The notes beneath the pieces were generated by a model, which was not told where the DNA came from, made no database searches, and saw only the letters and a program-made list of their open reading frames with translations. Below, piece after piece: positions 20,106 to 29,249 of a DNA stretch of 64,000 nucleotides (position 1 is its first letter; each line of letters opens with the position of its first letter). The stretch lies in contig NZ_FMZD01000012.1 in the NCBI RefSeq assembly GCF_900101525.1, positions 1-64,000 on the forward strand, read 5' to 3'. This DNA comes from Marinilactibacillus psychrotolerans (GTDB lineage: Bacteria; Bacillota; Bacilli; Lactobacillales; Carnobacteriaceae_A). The position numbers were made by a program, and so were the translations under genes.

Positions 20106-20147
20106 AAAAGGAGGATCCAATCTAAAATATCTAATAGTAGATTGGAT
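20106..20147 (+). repeat. Hairpin beside an orphan ribosome site, inside the alditol operon
   Basis: ATCCAATCTA (20115-20124) and TAGATTGGAT (20138-20147) form a perfect 10-bp stem around a 13-base loop. It directly follows AAAAGGAGGA, which has no start codon at proper distance. It separates the dehydrogenase genes from rpiB and may serve as an mRNA stabiliser or processing site. There is no T-run, so termination is unlikely. Confidence 0.5.
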
Positions 20148-20192
20148 TCTCATTCTAAAGTGATGTGGTTGATTAATCTAAGGAGGTTATAT

Positions 20193-20639
20193 ATGAATAT
20201 TGTAATTGGTAGTGATCATGGGGGGATGAACCTCAAAAGCGCACTAGTTAAGTATTTAAAAGATAAGGATTATGAAGTAACTGACATAGGACCTTATTCT
20301 TTCGAAAGTGTAGATTATCCATCTTATGCTGTTGTAGTTTCAGATTATGTTGTAAATAAGCAAGCAGATTTTGGGATTTTATGTTGTGGGACAGGGATTG
20401 GAATGTCTATTGCTGCAAATAAAATTAAGGGTATACGAGCAGCTGTGGTAGGAGACACATTTTCCGCTGAAGCGACCCGTGCGCATAATAACAGCAATGT
20501 TTTATGTCTGGGAGAGCGAGTTATTGGAGAAGGATTAGCGGTTAAAATACTTGAAACCTGGATAAACACTGAATTTGAAGGTGGACGTCATGAACGTCGT
20601 ATAGATAAAATCAGTGATTTAGAAGCACAAGATAACTAA
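20193..20639 (+). CDS. rpiB: Ribose-5-phosphate isomerase B (RpiB/LacA-LacB family)
   Basis: The 148-residue sugar-phosphate isomerase starts MNIVIGSDHGGMNLK and has the catalytic-cysteine region LCCGTGIGMSIAANK near 65-80, both diagnostic for RpiB. It interconverts ribose-5-P and ribulose-5-P. The ATG at 20193 follows AAGGAGGTTATAT. A longer frame from 20142 has no ribosome site and lacks family similarity in its extra part. RpiB rather than LacAB is favoured because it is a single subunit next to transketolase and Rpe. Confidence 0.85.
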   Translation: MNIVIGSDHGGMNLKSALVKYLKDKDYEVTDIGPYSFESVDYPSYAVVVSDYVVNKQADFGILCCGTGIGMSIAANKIKGIRAAVVGDTFSAEATRAHNNSNVLCLGERVIGEGLAVKILETWINTEFEGGRHERRIDKISDLEAQDN

Positions 20640-20705
20640 AGATCAACTAACAAATTTGCAAGTTAAAATATAAAAGTTTTTGCGAGAAGAAAGGAATGAT
20701 TGATT

Positions 20706-22745
20706 TTGAGTAAAACTAAGACTCAAGAATTTACTTTAATGGATGAAAAAATAGTCAGTACGATTAGAACTTTATCAATAGACATGGTGGAAAAAGCTAA
20801 TTCCGGTCATCCTGGGATGCCGATGGGGGCTGCCCCAATGGCCTATACTCTTTGGGCAAATCATCTAAAGTTTAACCCTAATAATTCTGACTGGTTCAAC
20901 AGAGATCGTTTTATTCTGTCAGCTGGACATGGATCCGCACTGTATTATAGTCTTTTACATCTATTTGGTTATGATTTATCGTTAGAAGATCTGAAAAAAT
21001 TCCGTCAATGGGGCAGTAAAACACCCGGACATCCAGAATATGGAGAAACAGATGGAGTGGATGCGACAACTGGCCCTTTAGGACAAGGAATCGCAATGGG
21101 CGTAGGTATGGCACTTGCTGAATCTCATCTAGCTGCTCAATATAATAAACCAAACTACCCCATAGTAGATCACTTTACTTATGTTATCTGTGGTGATGGA
21201 GATTTGATGGAAGGCGTGGCTTCAGAAGCTTCCTCTTTTGCTGGTCATAATGAGTTAAGTAAGCTTATTGTACTTTATGATTCCAATGATATTTCATTGG
21301 ATGGAGATTTGAATATGTCTTTTAGTGAAAATGTTCACAAAAAATACGAAGCTTACGGTTGGCAGGTACTCCGTGTGGAAGATGGAAATAATCTGGCAGA
21401 AATAGATAAAGCTTTAACTCAGGCAAAAAGTGATGAGAATCGTCCGACTTTAATAGAAGTTAAAACTATTATTGGTTTCGGATCACCAAATAAAGCAGGA
21501 AGTTCTGCATCTCATGGGGCTCCTCTAGGTGCTGAGGAAGCTATAGCAAGTAAAGCAGCATATGGATGGACTGAAGAACCTTTCTATATTTCCGAAGAAG
21601 TAAAAACAGAATTAAGAACTTATAAAGATAAAGGGGAAAACTTGGAAAGTATCTGGCAAGAACTATTTTCTGCCTATACAGAAGAATATCCCGTTCTTTC
21701 TGAGCAATTCTTACGTGTGGTGGAAGGAGAAACTCCAGAGAATCTCTCATCAGTATTTCCAGAGTTTAAGGATGCTAACACTAAGCTAGCTACTAGATCT
21801 GCTTCAGGAGAGATGATCAATCAAGTTGCAGATATTTTGCCTGAAGTTTTTGGAGGATCAGCTGATCTGGGGGGATCAAATAAAACATTTATTAATTCAA
21901 GTAATGCTTATTCTAAAGATTCAACTGATGGAAGAAATATTTGGTTCGGTGTAAGAGAATTTGCTGTAGGCAGTATCTTGAATGGTATGGCATTACATGG
22001 TGGATTAAAAGTATTTGGTTCAACATTCTTTGTTTTCTCCGATTATATGAGAGCAGCAATTAGACTTTCTTCTCTTATGAAATTGCCAGTAACGTATGTA
22101 TTTACTCATGATAGTATAGCGGTAGGAGAAGATGGTCCCACACATGAGCCCATTGAACAGCTTGCCTCATTAAGAGCTATGCCAGGTTTAAGAGTAATTA
22201 GACCAGCAGATGCTAAAGAAACGGTTGCTGCTTGGAATATAGCCATAGAAAATAATGATGGACCTATTGCTTTAGTTTTATCTCGTCAGAATCTTCCTGT
22301 GTTATCAAACAAACAAGATCGAATTCTTGAAGGGGTTCAAAAAGGTGCTTATATCGTTTCTGAGTCTAACAGTAAACCAGAAGCATTATTAATTGCTACT
22401 GGGTCTGAAGTATCTATTGCTATAGAAGCTCAGAAAAAGTTAAAAAAAGAACATAATCTTTCTGTATCTGTAATTAGTATGCCTAGCTGGGAACTCTTTA
22501 AACAAACAGACCAGGATTATCAAAAAATTGTTTTACCTGACGATGTAAAAGTAAGAGTATCGATTGAAGCTGGTTCCACATTTGGCTGGAAAGAGATTGT
22601 TGGGGACAGTGGTGTTTCTATAGGAATCGATCATTTTGGTGCATCAGCACCAGGAGAGATATTATTTGAAAAATTCGGATTTACAGCAGATAACATAGCC
22701 AATACAGTTTTAGAGCAAATGAAAATGAGGGATTCAAATGACTGA
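20706..22745 (+). CDS. tkt: Transketolase
   Basis: The 679-residue thiamine-diphosphate enzyme moves two-carbon units between xylulose-5-P and ribose-5-P or erythrose-4-[17 protein letters not shown] is near 25, the TPP motif [14 protein letters not shown] near 155, and [16 protein letters not shown] near 470. The start is TTG at 20706 with AAAGGA ten bases upstream. A TTG at 20700 in the same frame is too close to it. This copy is dedicated to the alditol operon, and a housekeeping copy probably exists elsewhere. Confidence 0.93.
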   Translation: MSKTKTQEFTLMDEKIVSTIRTLSIDMVEKANSGHPGMPMGAAPMAYTLWANHLKFNPNNSDWFNRDRFILSAGHGSALYYSLLHLFGYDLSLEDLKKFRQWGSKTPGHPEYGETDGVDATTGPLGQGIAMGVGMALAESHLAAQYNKPNYPIVDHFTYVICGDGDLMEGVASEASSFAGHNELSKLIVLYDSNDISLDGDLNMSFSENVHKKYEAYGWQVLRVEDGNNLAEIDKALTQAKSDENRPTLIEVKTIIGFGSPNKAGSSASHGAPLGAEEAIASKAAYGWTEEPFYISEEVKTELRTYKDKGENLESIWQELFSAYTEEYPVLSEQFLRVVEGETPENLSSVFPEFKDANTKLATRSASGEMINQVADILPEVFGGSADLGGSNKTFINSSNAYSKDSTDGRNIWFGVREFAVGSILNGMALHGGLKVFGSTFFVFSDYMRAAIRLSSLMKLPVTYVFTHDSIAVGEDGPTHEPIEQLASLRAMPGLRVIRPADAKETVAAWNIAIENNDGPIALVLSRQNLPVLSNKQDRILEGVQKGAYIVSESNSKPEALLIATGSEVSIAIEAQKKLKKEHNLSVSVISMPSWELFKQTDQDYQKIVLPDDVKVRVSIEAGSTFGWKEIVGDSGVSIGIDHFGASAPGEILFEKFGFTADNIANTVLEQMKMRDSND

Positions 22746-23382
22746 AATTGGGATATCAATACTTTCCTCCGATCTTTTGAATCTGGAAAAAGAAATTAAG
22801 TCTATTGAAAAATCAAAGGCCGATTATATTCATATTGATATAATGGATGGACATTTTGTTCCCAATCTTACATTCGGTCCTGATATAGTTGCTCAAGTAA
22901 AAAGAATGACGAAGATACCGCTTGATGTTCATCTCATGATAGATAATCCAGCAAGATATATTGAAACATTTGCCAGTGTGGGAGCTGATATATTAACGGT
23001 GCATTATGAAGCCTGTAATCAATTGGATGAAGTGCTTAGTCTGATACGCAGACATGGATGTAAACCAGGATTAGCGATTAAACCAACGACAAGTGTTGAA
23101 TCTATAAAAAAATATTTAGATAAAGTGAGCTTGGTATTGCAAATGACAGTTGAACCAGGATTTGGAGGCCAAGCATTTATAGAAGCTACTTTAGAAAATT
23201 TACAAACGTTGGATCTTCATCGGACACATCATCATTTAAGTTATATGATAGAAGTTGATGGAGGAATCAATAAGGTAACAGGCAAAAAATGTGTGAATGC
23301 TGGAGCTGATGTATTAGCAGTTGGATCCTATTATATCAATGCATTAAATAGAGAAAAAATAATTCAAGAATTAAAAAATTAA
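22738..23382 (+). CDS. rpe: Ribulose-phosphate 3-epimerase
   Basis: The 214-residue TIM-barrel enzyme interconverts D-ribulose-5-P and D-xylulose-5-[18 protein letters not shown] at about 32-48, DVHLMI near 64 and EVDGGIN near 173 carry the metal-binding and acid-base residues. It overlaps the transketolase gene by 8 bases, so the two are translationally coupled. It is the last gene of the operon and is followed by a strong terminator. Confidence 0.93.
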   Translation: MTEIGISILSSDLLNLEKEIKSIEKSKADYIHIDIMDGHFVPNLTFGPDIVAQVKRMTKIPLDVHLMIDNPARYIETFASVGADILTVHYEACNQLDEVLSLIRRHGCKPGLAIKPTTSVESIKKYLDKVSLVLQMTVEPGFGGQAFIEATLENLQTLDLHRTHHHLSYMIEVDGGINKVTGKKCVNAGADVLAVGSYYINALNREKIIQELKN

Positions 23383-23391
23383 TAATATAGT

Positions 23392-23435
23392 TTCCTTATG
23401 AATACATTAATTAATGTATTCATAAGGATTTTTTA
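23392..23435 (+). terminator. Terminator of the alditol operon
   Basis: CCTTATGAATACATTAA and TTAATGTATTCATAAGG form a long perfect palindrome directly followed by ATTTTTTATT. The remaining sequence to 23715 is AT-rich with no further clear element. Confidence 0.88.
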
Positions 23436-23715
23436 TTAACTGCCATTTGAATAGAAAATTTATTTATAGTAATAGAATTTTTATTGTAATAATCCTTCTA
23501 TAATAAGTTGAATATTTTGAACAAAAATTACACATGATGTACATTGAATATGGACAAAGCGTTTCTATTTAATGAATATAGTCAGACAGTGTAATCCATT
23601 CCTTCATAGATCAGTTTGTAACTAAATAATAAAATTTAGAATGCATTGTATAAGACAATTAAATTTATAGAAATTAATGCTTTATTAAAAAAATTAGATA
23701 AAAGGAGATAGTGTA

Positions 23716-24453
23716 ATGAGACTAGAAAATAAAGTAGCCTTTATTATAGGTGGAACTTCAGGTATCGGAGAAGCAACCTCCAAGCTATTCGCCAAAGAAG
23801 GCGCAAAGGTAGTTGTGGGTGGACGTAATGAAGAAGAAGGAAAAAGAATAGTTCAAGAGATTAGTGATAATCAGAATGAAGCAATTTTTGTTCAAGTTGA
23901 TACTACTAAAGCTGATGAGATTAAACAGGCAACCAAAAAAATTCTGGATCAATATGGAACAATTGATATACTATATAACGGTGCCGGAATACATGATGGG
24001 TACAAAACAGTATTAGACACTGAAGAATCTGACTATGATAAAATTATGGAAGTAAATGTAAAAGGACCCTATCTGGCCACTAAAGCCGTTCTGCCTATAT
24101 TTATTGAAAAAGGAAACGGTACAATTATAAATGTAGGTTCTCAGGCCACTTTAGTAGCTGGACCAGGTGGATCCACTTATGTTACCTCTAAACATGCAAT
24201 TGAAGGGTTTACTAAACAATTAACTTATGACTTTGGCCAAAAAGGGATTAAAGCAAACTTGCTGGCACCTGGATTTGTAAATACACCAATGACTGAAGGA
24301 ATTGATGATGAGAGATTAAGTGATATTCCTGCTAAACGAGGAGGTAAACCTGAAGAAATTGCCTCCGCTGCTTTATTTTTAGCTTCAGAGGACTCAAACT
24401 ATATGCAAGGAGCCTCATTGGTTATAGATGGTGGATGGACAGTAGGAAGATAA
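23716..24453 (+). CDS. SDR-family oxidoreductase, FabG/glucose-dehydrogenase-like
   Basis: The 245-residue classical short-chain dehydrogenase has the cofactor motif GGTSGIGEA at 12-20, an active-site serine in NVGSQ near 144 and the catalytic YVTSK near 157-161. The C-terminal GGKPEEIASAALFLASEDS is typical of the FabG-like group. The substrate is unknown. It is unlikely to be the fatty-acid FabG because no fab genes are nearby. The gene has AAAGGAGATAGTGTA upstream and its own terminator. Confidence 0.83.
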   Translation: MRLENKVAFIIGGTSGIGEATSKLFAKEGAKVVVGGRNEEEGKRIVQEISDNQNEAIFVQVDTTKADEIKQATKKILDQYGTIDILYNGAGIHDGYKTVLDTEESDYDKIMEVNVKGPYLATKAVLPIFIEKGNGTIINVGSQATLVAGPGGSTYVTSKHAIEGFTKQLTYDFGQKGIKANLLAPGFVNTPMTEGIDDERLSDIPAKRGGKPEEIASAALFLASEDSNYMQGASLVIDGGWTVGR

Positions 24454-24470
24454 TCATTTCATTTGAAGTA

Positions 24471-24510
24471 AAGCATAAAATGACTTCTAAAGTCATTTTA
24501 TGCTTTTTTA
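24471..24510 (+). terminator. Terminator of the SDR gene
   Basis: AAGCATAAAATGACTT and AAGTCATTTTATGCTT form a 16-bp stem around CTA, followed by TTTTTTA. Confidence 0.85.
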
Positions 24511-24646
24511 ATAAAAATCATATATCTCGTCATAATTTGTTCAATAACTAACAATGAATAGTTAAATAAATATTTAAATCTATATTTTAGCTTTATTTTT
24601 CTCTTATTTTTTGTTAAACTATTCACAATAAAAGGAGGAGATTTAG

Positions 24647-25138
24647 GTGAAAAAAGTAATGTGTGCGTTAAAATTTATTTTTAGAAATGGTGAAACTTGG
24701 ACAATTGAACGTAAGCATATAGGCGATTTATGGATTAAACAAGTAACAACTAGTTTTGGTCGTATAGGTGAAAATGACTTTCAAGAAATTCATCCTTGTG
24801 AATCATTAAAAATTGAAATAACAAGAGAAGCAGATTCTGTTAACTCAAATGATATAAATCTAGGTGGATTAGAAGCCGGCATGTTCAATCGGGTAAAACA
24901 ATTCCAAGATATAGAAATGATGGATATCCTTTATCGTGATCGCATTAATGGAGATAAACCTGTCAGTGTAGATAAGGATCGTATTTATTTTCCATATAAA
25001 GCGTTGGATGTTGATGGACATGATAATCAATATCAATCAAGTATGATATCAGATGAGGATAAATTATATATCGTAATAGATCCAGATAAGACCGTGCAAG
25101 ATATTTATGGAGCGAAATTAACGAATAAAACAGTGTAA
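24647..25138 (+). CDS. Conserved-looking protein of unknown function
   Basis: The 163-residue soluble protein starts with GTG at 24647, six bases after AAAGGAGGAG. The N-terminal half contains LKFIFRNGETWTIER and IGDLWI and looks like beta-strand repeats. There are no membrane segments or signal peptide, and the protein is acidic in the second half. I recognise no named domain. Its own ribosome site, length and terminator argue for a real gene. Function is unknown. Confidence 0.6.
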   Translation: MKKVMCALKFIFRNGETWTIERKHIGDLWIKQVTTSFGRIGENDFQEIHPCESLKIEITREADSVNSNDINLGGLEAGMFNRVKQFQDIEMMDILYRDRINGDKPVSVDKDRIYFPYKALDVDGHDNQYQSSMISDEDKLYIVIDPDKTVQDIYGAKLTNKTV

Positions 25139-25161
25139 TGAATTTTTATATAATTAAATTT

Positions 25162-25214
25162 AAAACAGTCTATTAGGTCATGTTATTTAACTTGATCTAA
25201 TAGACTGTTTTTTA
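25162..25214. terminator. Long terminator after the unknown gene
   Basis: AAACAGTCTATTAG and CTAATAGACTGTTT form the core stem, extended by partly paired GTCATG/CTTGAT segments, with TTTTTT on the plus strand. Confidence 0.82.
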
Positions 25215-25290
25215 ATTAGCAATAAAGATTGATGTTATTCAAGAAAAGAGTTACAATAAGTAAGTAGATAAAAAGTAAAGGATGTTTTGA

Positions 25291-26394
25291 ATGAGTACAT
25301 TAGGAAATTCAATTAAATTAAAAAGTGGCGTAACCTTAAAAAACAGAGCGATTATGGCACCAATGACTAATATGATGAGCTTTTTTGACGGAACGATCAC
25401 TGAAAATGAGTTACAATATTACTCACTTAGAAGTGGAGAAGTTGGTGCTGTTATTACAGCTGCTTCCAATGTACAAGAAATTGGGCAAGGCTGGGAAGGC
25501 GAGCTAGGGGTTTATGATGATAAACATATCAAAGGGCTATCTAATTTAGCGGCTGCTATAAAAAAATCTGGAACTAAAGCTATACTGCAAATTTTTCATG
25601 GTGGAAGAATGACTAATTCAAAAATTTTAAGAGGAAAACAGCCAGTTTCAGCTAGTAAAGTAAAAGCAGAACGAGCAGATGCTGAAGAACCTAGAGCATT
25701 AACAGATGATGAAATTATTCAAGTAATTGAAGATTTTAAAGCAGCTACTGTAAGAGCAATTAAGGCTGGTTTCGACGGGATAGAAATACATGGAGCAAAT
25801 ACTTATTTAATTCAGCAATTTTTTTCTCCACATTCTAATAGAAGAGAGGATAAATGGGGCGGCAGTCTGGATAAACGCTTCCATTTTGTTAATCAGTTAG
25901 TTGATGGAGTAATCAAATCGGTAAAAGAAAATGCCTCAGAACCCTTTATTGTAGGATATAGATTTTCACCAGAAGAATATGAAGAACCTGGAATTAGAAT
26001 AGACGATACTCTTTATCTTGTAGATCAATTATCTGATAAGAATCTTGATTATCTGCATATTTCTCTAGGGGATTACAAACAGTATTCTAAATTTGATGAA
26101 AAAAAAGAACAGACCATTTTAGAAGTGGTTCATGATAAAATTGCCGGAAGAGTTCCATTAATCAGTGTTGGAAATATTCAAACAGGTTCAGATGCTAAAA
26201 CAGCTCTTAAAGATAGTGAGATGGTTGCTCTAGGTAGAGTCTTGCTTGCAGATCCACATTGGACAAGCAAAGTACTAAGTAATAGAGAAGATTTGATCCG
26301 CTACACAGTTACTGAAGAAGAGCGTGATGAATTGAAGTTAAATACAGGTGTATGGATGTTCATGAATGCAATGATGCCGGAACGCATAAAATAA
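25291..26394 (+). CDS. Old-yellow-enzyme-family NADH:flavin oxidoreductase
   Basis: The 367-residue FMN-dependent TIM-barrel enzyme contains LKNRAIMAPMTNMMS near 17-31, QIFHGGRM near 100 and GFDGIEIHGANTYLIQQF near 165-182. SPHSNRREDKWGGS, the usual family signature, follows. It is in the NamA/YqiG branch that reduces activated alkenes. The FMN-binding end has LISVGNIQTG and VALGRVLLADP. No 4Fe-4S domain follows, so it is not a 2,4-dienoyl-CoA reductase. The gene is monocistronic. Confidence 0.86.
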   Translation: MSTLGNSIKLKSGVTLKNRAIMAPMTNMMSFFDGTITENELQYYSLRSGEVGAVITAASNVQEIGQGWEGELGVYDDKHIKGLSNLAAAIKKSGTKAILQIFHGGRMTNSKILRGKQPVSASKVKAERADAEEPRALTDDEIIQVIEDFKAATVRAIKAGFDGIEIHGANTYLIQQFFSPHSNRREDKWGGSLDKRFHFVNQLVDGVIKSVKENASEPFIVGYRFSPEEYEEPGIRIDDTLYLVDQLSDKNLDYLHISLGDYKQYSKFDEKKEQTILEVVHDKIAGRVPLISVGNIQTGSDAKTALKDSEMVALGRVLLADPHWTSKVLSNREDLIRYTVTEEERDELKLNTGVWMFMNAMMPERIK

Positions 26395-26400
26395 CAAATA

Positions 26401-26453
26401 AAAAAGCTGTAAGGAAACGCTGAATATTTCAGCATTTCTTTGCAGCTTTTTGT
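26401..26453. terminator. Bidirectional terminator between convergent genes
   Basis: AAAAAGCTGTAAGGAAACGCTGAA and TCAGCATTTCTTTGCAGCTTTTT pair with a single bulged region. Both ends are A/T-rich, so it can serve the reductase gene (+) and the unknown gene at 26472-26999 (-). Confidence 0.85.
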
Positions 26454-26471
26454 ATGATTCTAATTTAAGAA

Positions 26472-26999
26472 TCAGCTAAATTGAATGTAGATACTGATAT
26501 CAAAAGGATCTGCTTCTTGTACAACGGTTTGTGTCTTAGGATTGAAATACTTATATGGTCCACCTTTAACAAAAGCAAAGGCTGTTATCACAGTTGATTG
26601 TAGATAATGAATTGTATTACTTGTATAATTTTTAGGTAATTTACCTAAAAATATAGAATTGATATAGACATCTAAACGGCCTATTTCATTAGGAATGAGC
26701 TTAACATACTTAGTAGAATAACTTTCATATTTATAGACTTTTTCGTTGTAATTTCTCAAATCTTCTTCTCGTTTACCAGCATAATTTCTTTTAATTTGAG
26801 TATGTCTAATCATATTTTCCGTAATTTGATTGATGAGATCTTGGCTTGAAGTTAATTCACTCGCATTGATTTGAATTTTATATTCTATTGAAAGTGGTGT
26901 ACGATTTTTCTTTTTAAATACCGGAATATCTTTTATAAGCTGTTGCGATTGATTCGATTGTTTCTTCCAGAATTTTTCAATGGAATTTATAAATCCCAT
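26472..26999 (-). CDS. Protein of unknown function
   Basis: The 175-residue soluble protein starts MGFINSIEKFWKKQ. A basic, glutamine-rich N-terminus and a central charged helical stretch (about 60-100, with MIRHTQIKRNYAGKREEDLR) are followed by a beta-rich part with VYINSIFLGKLP near 125-136. I do not recognise a family with confidence. The ATG at 26999 has AAAGGGGG eight bases upstream. A frame from 27035 would include it. No signal peptide or membrane segment is seen. Confidence 0.55.
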   Translation of the reverse strand: MGFINSIEKFWKKQSNQSQQLIKDIPVFKKKNRTPLSIEYKIQINASELTSSQDLINQITENMIRHTQIKRNYAGKREEDLRNYNEKVYKYESYSTKYVKLIPNEIGRLDVYINSIFLGKLPKNYTSNTIHYLQSTVITAFAFVKGGPYKYFNPKTQTVVQEADPFDISIYIQFS

Positions 27000-27035
27000 T
27001 ATGAATTCCCCCTTTCTAAAAAATCTTGAAAACAA

Positions 27036-27397
27036 AATTTAAATTTAGTTAATCTTCGGTTTAAAATAACAACTCTTATATAAATATGTTACAGAAAACA
27101 TTGTATTTGTTCAACTATTACGCATTGAGAGTAACAAATAATAAAATATTCACAGCAAAGTTTATATAGTAGATGTTTTCTTGTCGTAAATCACATAATA
27201 AGGCTACCTCGTTGTCAGAATGATTAATTATGCTGACCCGCTAGATTTTCTTTTTTCACAGTTTATCTTTTCTGTCAAACTCGGTGTAACCTATTCTTTT
27301 TTTATGAAATATAAAAGGATATTGTCCAAAAGTCACTTGTTAATTATAGTATAATAGAATTATACTGCTAATATTATGTAGCATAGGAGGGGAATGT
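27036..27397. other. Intergenic region upstream of the two-component system
   Basis: A 362-base AT-rich gap between divergent genes. A TATAAT at 27350-27355 is a likely -10 for the histidine kinase gene, but no -35 lies at normal distance. A weak hairpin (GTCAG ... CTGAC, near 27206-27230) followed by a T-rich stretch is visible. I see no reading frame or RNA gene. Confidence 0.4.
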
Positions 27398-28504
27398 TTG
27401 AAAACTTTTTGGTTGAATTTTTTGTTATTGTTTTTTAGTTGGATGTTCGCTTTAATAAATAAAGGGATTGACACCAAAGCAATTCTATTAAGTGCTTTAT
27501 TTTTTTCTATCTATTTTTTAATGCCGCTTTTTGAAAATAAAATAAAAAAAGGATTATTCATTCTATCCTTACTTTTGATGTTATCTATTTTTTATTCTAA
27601 TAATCTAAATTTCTTTACTTGGTTTATGTATACGATTTTTTTGATAGAATTTAATGGGTTATTTAAACCTAAATTATTGTATCTAACTGTAATAGTTGTG
27701 TATGCCTTATCATTATTTCCATTTTTATTAAACGCTGAAATAACACAAGTATTATTTATAGTTTTTATGGTTTTCTTAACCATTTTACTAATCAATCAAT
27801 TAAGAAAATATGAGTTAAGAAATAAAGAGTTAAAGAAAAAGTACATAAAGGTGTATGATGAACATCGATTTATGAAACGACAAATTATAAATAATGAAGA
27901 AGTCATTCGACAAGAAGAACGTAACCAAGTCGCTAGAGAAATTCATGATTCTGTGGGACATAGATTAACTGCATTATTGATGCAGCTAGAAGTGGCTCGT
28001 TTAAAAGCAAATGATAAACATACAGAAATGCAATATGATAATCTTAAACAATTAGCACAAAGTAGTTTGCAGGATACCCGTAAAGCTGTCAGAGCCCTTA
28101 AAACTCAGGAACACTCCGGTTTGCAAGCGATCATTTTATTAATAAGAAAGTTAGAAGCAGAGAGTCATTTAAGATTAGCCCTCAGATTCCAACCAGGTGT
28201 GCTCCATTTAAATTTTACAAATCAACAATCTGTTGTGTTATATCGGTCAATACAGGAAGCCCTGACTAATATGATGCGACATAGTGAAAGCAGAACAGCG
28301 GACATTAAATTCGAAATAATTGCTCAGAAAGATTTCAGAGTTGAAATTAGCCATCCGGTTACTCAAAAGATCAGGATCATTGAAGGATTTGGCTTAACAA
28401 GTATGCGCGAACGACTGGTAACAATCGGTGGCAGATTGAATTTCAGCCAGACGGAAGATCAGTTAAGTTTAATTTTTCAATTTCCACTAGAGGTGAAGAA
28501 ATGA
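27398..28504 (+). CDS. Sensor histidine kinase, NarL/DesK type (LnrJ-like)
   Basis: The 368-residue kinase has five or six membrane helices in residues 1-135 with no large outer loop. A coiled-coil linker (about 135-178) leads to a HisKA_3 phosphoacceptor in AREIHDSVGH and an HATPase domain with QEALTNMMRHS and GFGLTSMRERL. The start is TTG at 27398 after AGGAGGGG. It overlaps the response regulator gene by 4 bases. The set HK-RR-ATPase-permease-permease equals the order of Bacillus lnrJKLMN (linearmycin resistance), suggesting it senses a membrane-active compound. Confidence 0.87.
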   Translation: MKTFWLNFLLLFFSWMFALINKGIDTKAILLSALFFSIYFLMPLFENKIKKGLFILSLLLMLSIFYSNNLNFFTWFMYTIFLIEFNGLFKPKLLYLTVIVVYALSLFPFLLNAEITQVLFIVFMVFLTILLINQLRKYELRNKELKKKYIKVYDEHRFMKRQIINNEEVIRQEERNQVAREIHDSVGHRLTALLMQLEVARLKANDKHTEMQYDNLKQLAQSSLQDTRKAVRALKTQEHSGLQAIILLIRKLEAESHLRLALRFQPGVLHLNFTNQQSVVLYRSIQEALTNMMRHSESRTADIKFEIIAQKDFRVEISHPVTQKIRIIEGFGLTSMRERLVTIGGRLNFSQTEDQLSLIFQFPLEVKK

Positions 28505-29136
28505 TTGATATTTTAATTGCAGAAGATCAAGTATTAGTTAGACAAGGGCTTAAAATGATGCTGGAAACAGAAGCGGAGTTTCGTGTCGTGGCAGAAGCAA
28601 GTAATGGAAAAGAAGCAGTTGAGTGGTGTCAAAGAAAGTCTTTTGACCTTGTATTGCTAGATATTAGAATGCCCGAGATGAATGGATTAGAGGCTGGAAA
28701 AATAATTAGAAATCAACATCCTCAAACAATAATTTTGATGCTGACAACTTTCAATGATGAAGAGTATGCTTTAGAAGCACTTAAAAATAAAGCAAATGGA
28801 TACTTACTGAAAGATGGAGATTCATTTGAATTGATCAAATCGGTAAAAAGTGCCCTAAATGGAGGATTGGTCATTCAAGACCATGTAGCGGCTAGAGTAA
28901 TGCCTACACTACTCGATCGGCAGCCTACAAATGAACCAGTCAATCGTTTTTTAACACATAGAGAACTAGATATTATAAAAAAAATAGGAGAAGGAAAAAA
29001 TAATCAGGAAATTGCTGATACTTTATACTTATCTGTTGGGACAGTCAAGAATCATATTTCGTCTATATTAACTAAACTGGAGTTAAGAGACCGTACACAA
29101 ATTGCCATTTATGCATTAAAACATAAAATATTTTGA
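28501..29136 (+). CDS. Response regulator, NarL/LuxR type (LnrK-like)
   Basis: The 211-residue protein has a receiver domain (1-120) with the phospho-acceptor aspartate in LVLLDIRMPEMNG, and a C-terminal LuxR-type helix-turn-helix (about 145-205) with GKNNQEIADTLYLSVGTVKNH. It is the partner of the kinase it overlaps (ATGA junction). It most likely controls the exporter genes that follow. A perfect GTGACTTAAGTCAC palindrome right behind the gene is a candidate binding site. Confidence 0.91.
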   Translation: MIDILIAEDQVLVRQGLKMMLETEAEFRVVAEASNGKEAVEWCQRKSFDLVLLDIRMPEMNGLEAGKIIRNQHPQTIILMLTTFNDEEYALEALKNKANGYLLKDGDSFELIKSVKSALNGGLVIQDHVAARVMPTLLDRQPTNEPVNRFLTHRELDIIKKIGEGKNNQEIADTLYLSVGTVKNHISSILTKLELRDRTQIAIYALKHKIF

Positions 29137-29151
29137 CTTATTATAATATAA

Positions 29152-29165
29152 TGTGACTTAAGTCA
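29152..29165. promoter_or_regulatory. Perfect 14-bp palindrome, candidate response-regulator operator
   Basis: GTGACTTAAGTCAC is fully self-complementary. It lies between the regulator gene and the exporter genes, about 70 bases upstream of the start point predicted from TTGACT (29194-29199) and TATTAT (29218-29223), spaced 18. That distance suits an activator of the NarL class. Binding is an inference. Confidence 0.5.
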
Positions 29166-29181
29166 CCCCTATTTAATGACT

Positions 29182-29211
29182 AGAGACAGTATTTTGACTG
29201 TCTCTTTTTTC
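29182..29211 (+). terminator. Terminator between the two-component and exporter genes
   Basis: AGAGACAGT and ACTGTCTCT form a 9-bp stem around ATTTTG, followed by TTTTTT. The loop and right arm also contain the TTGACT proposed as the -35 of the exporter promoter, so both signals share sequence. Confidence 0.78.
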
Positions 29212-29249
29212 GTATAATATTATTAAACCAATACAAAGGAGTGATCTAG

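Noticed and set aside
20193-20639. Galactose-6-phosphate isomerase subunit LacA or LacB
   Set aside because: LacA and LacB come as a pair with lactose genes. Here there is one gene next to transketolase and rpe, which fits RpiB.
23716-24453. FabG, 3-oxoacyl-ACP reductase of fatty acid synthesis
   Set aside because: No fatty-acid genes surround it, and SDR motifs alone do not set the substrate.
27195-27260. Hairpin followed by a T-rich run, considered as a small RNA or riboswitch
   Set aside because: The stem is only about 5 bp with mismatches, and no riboswitch consensus is present.
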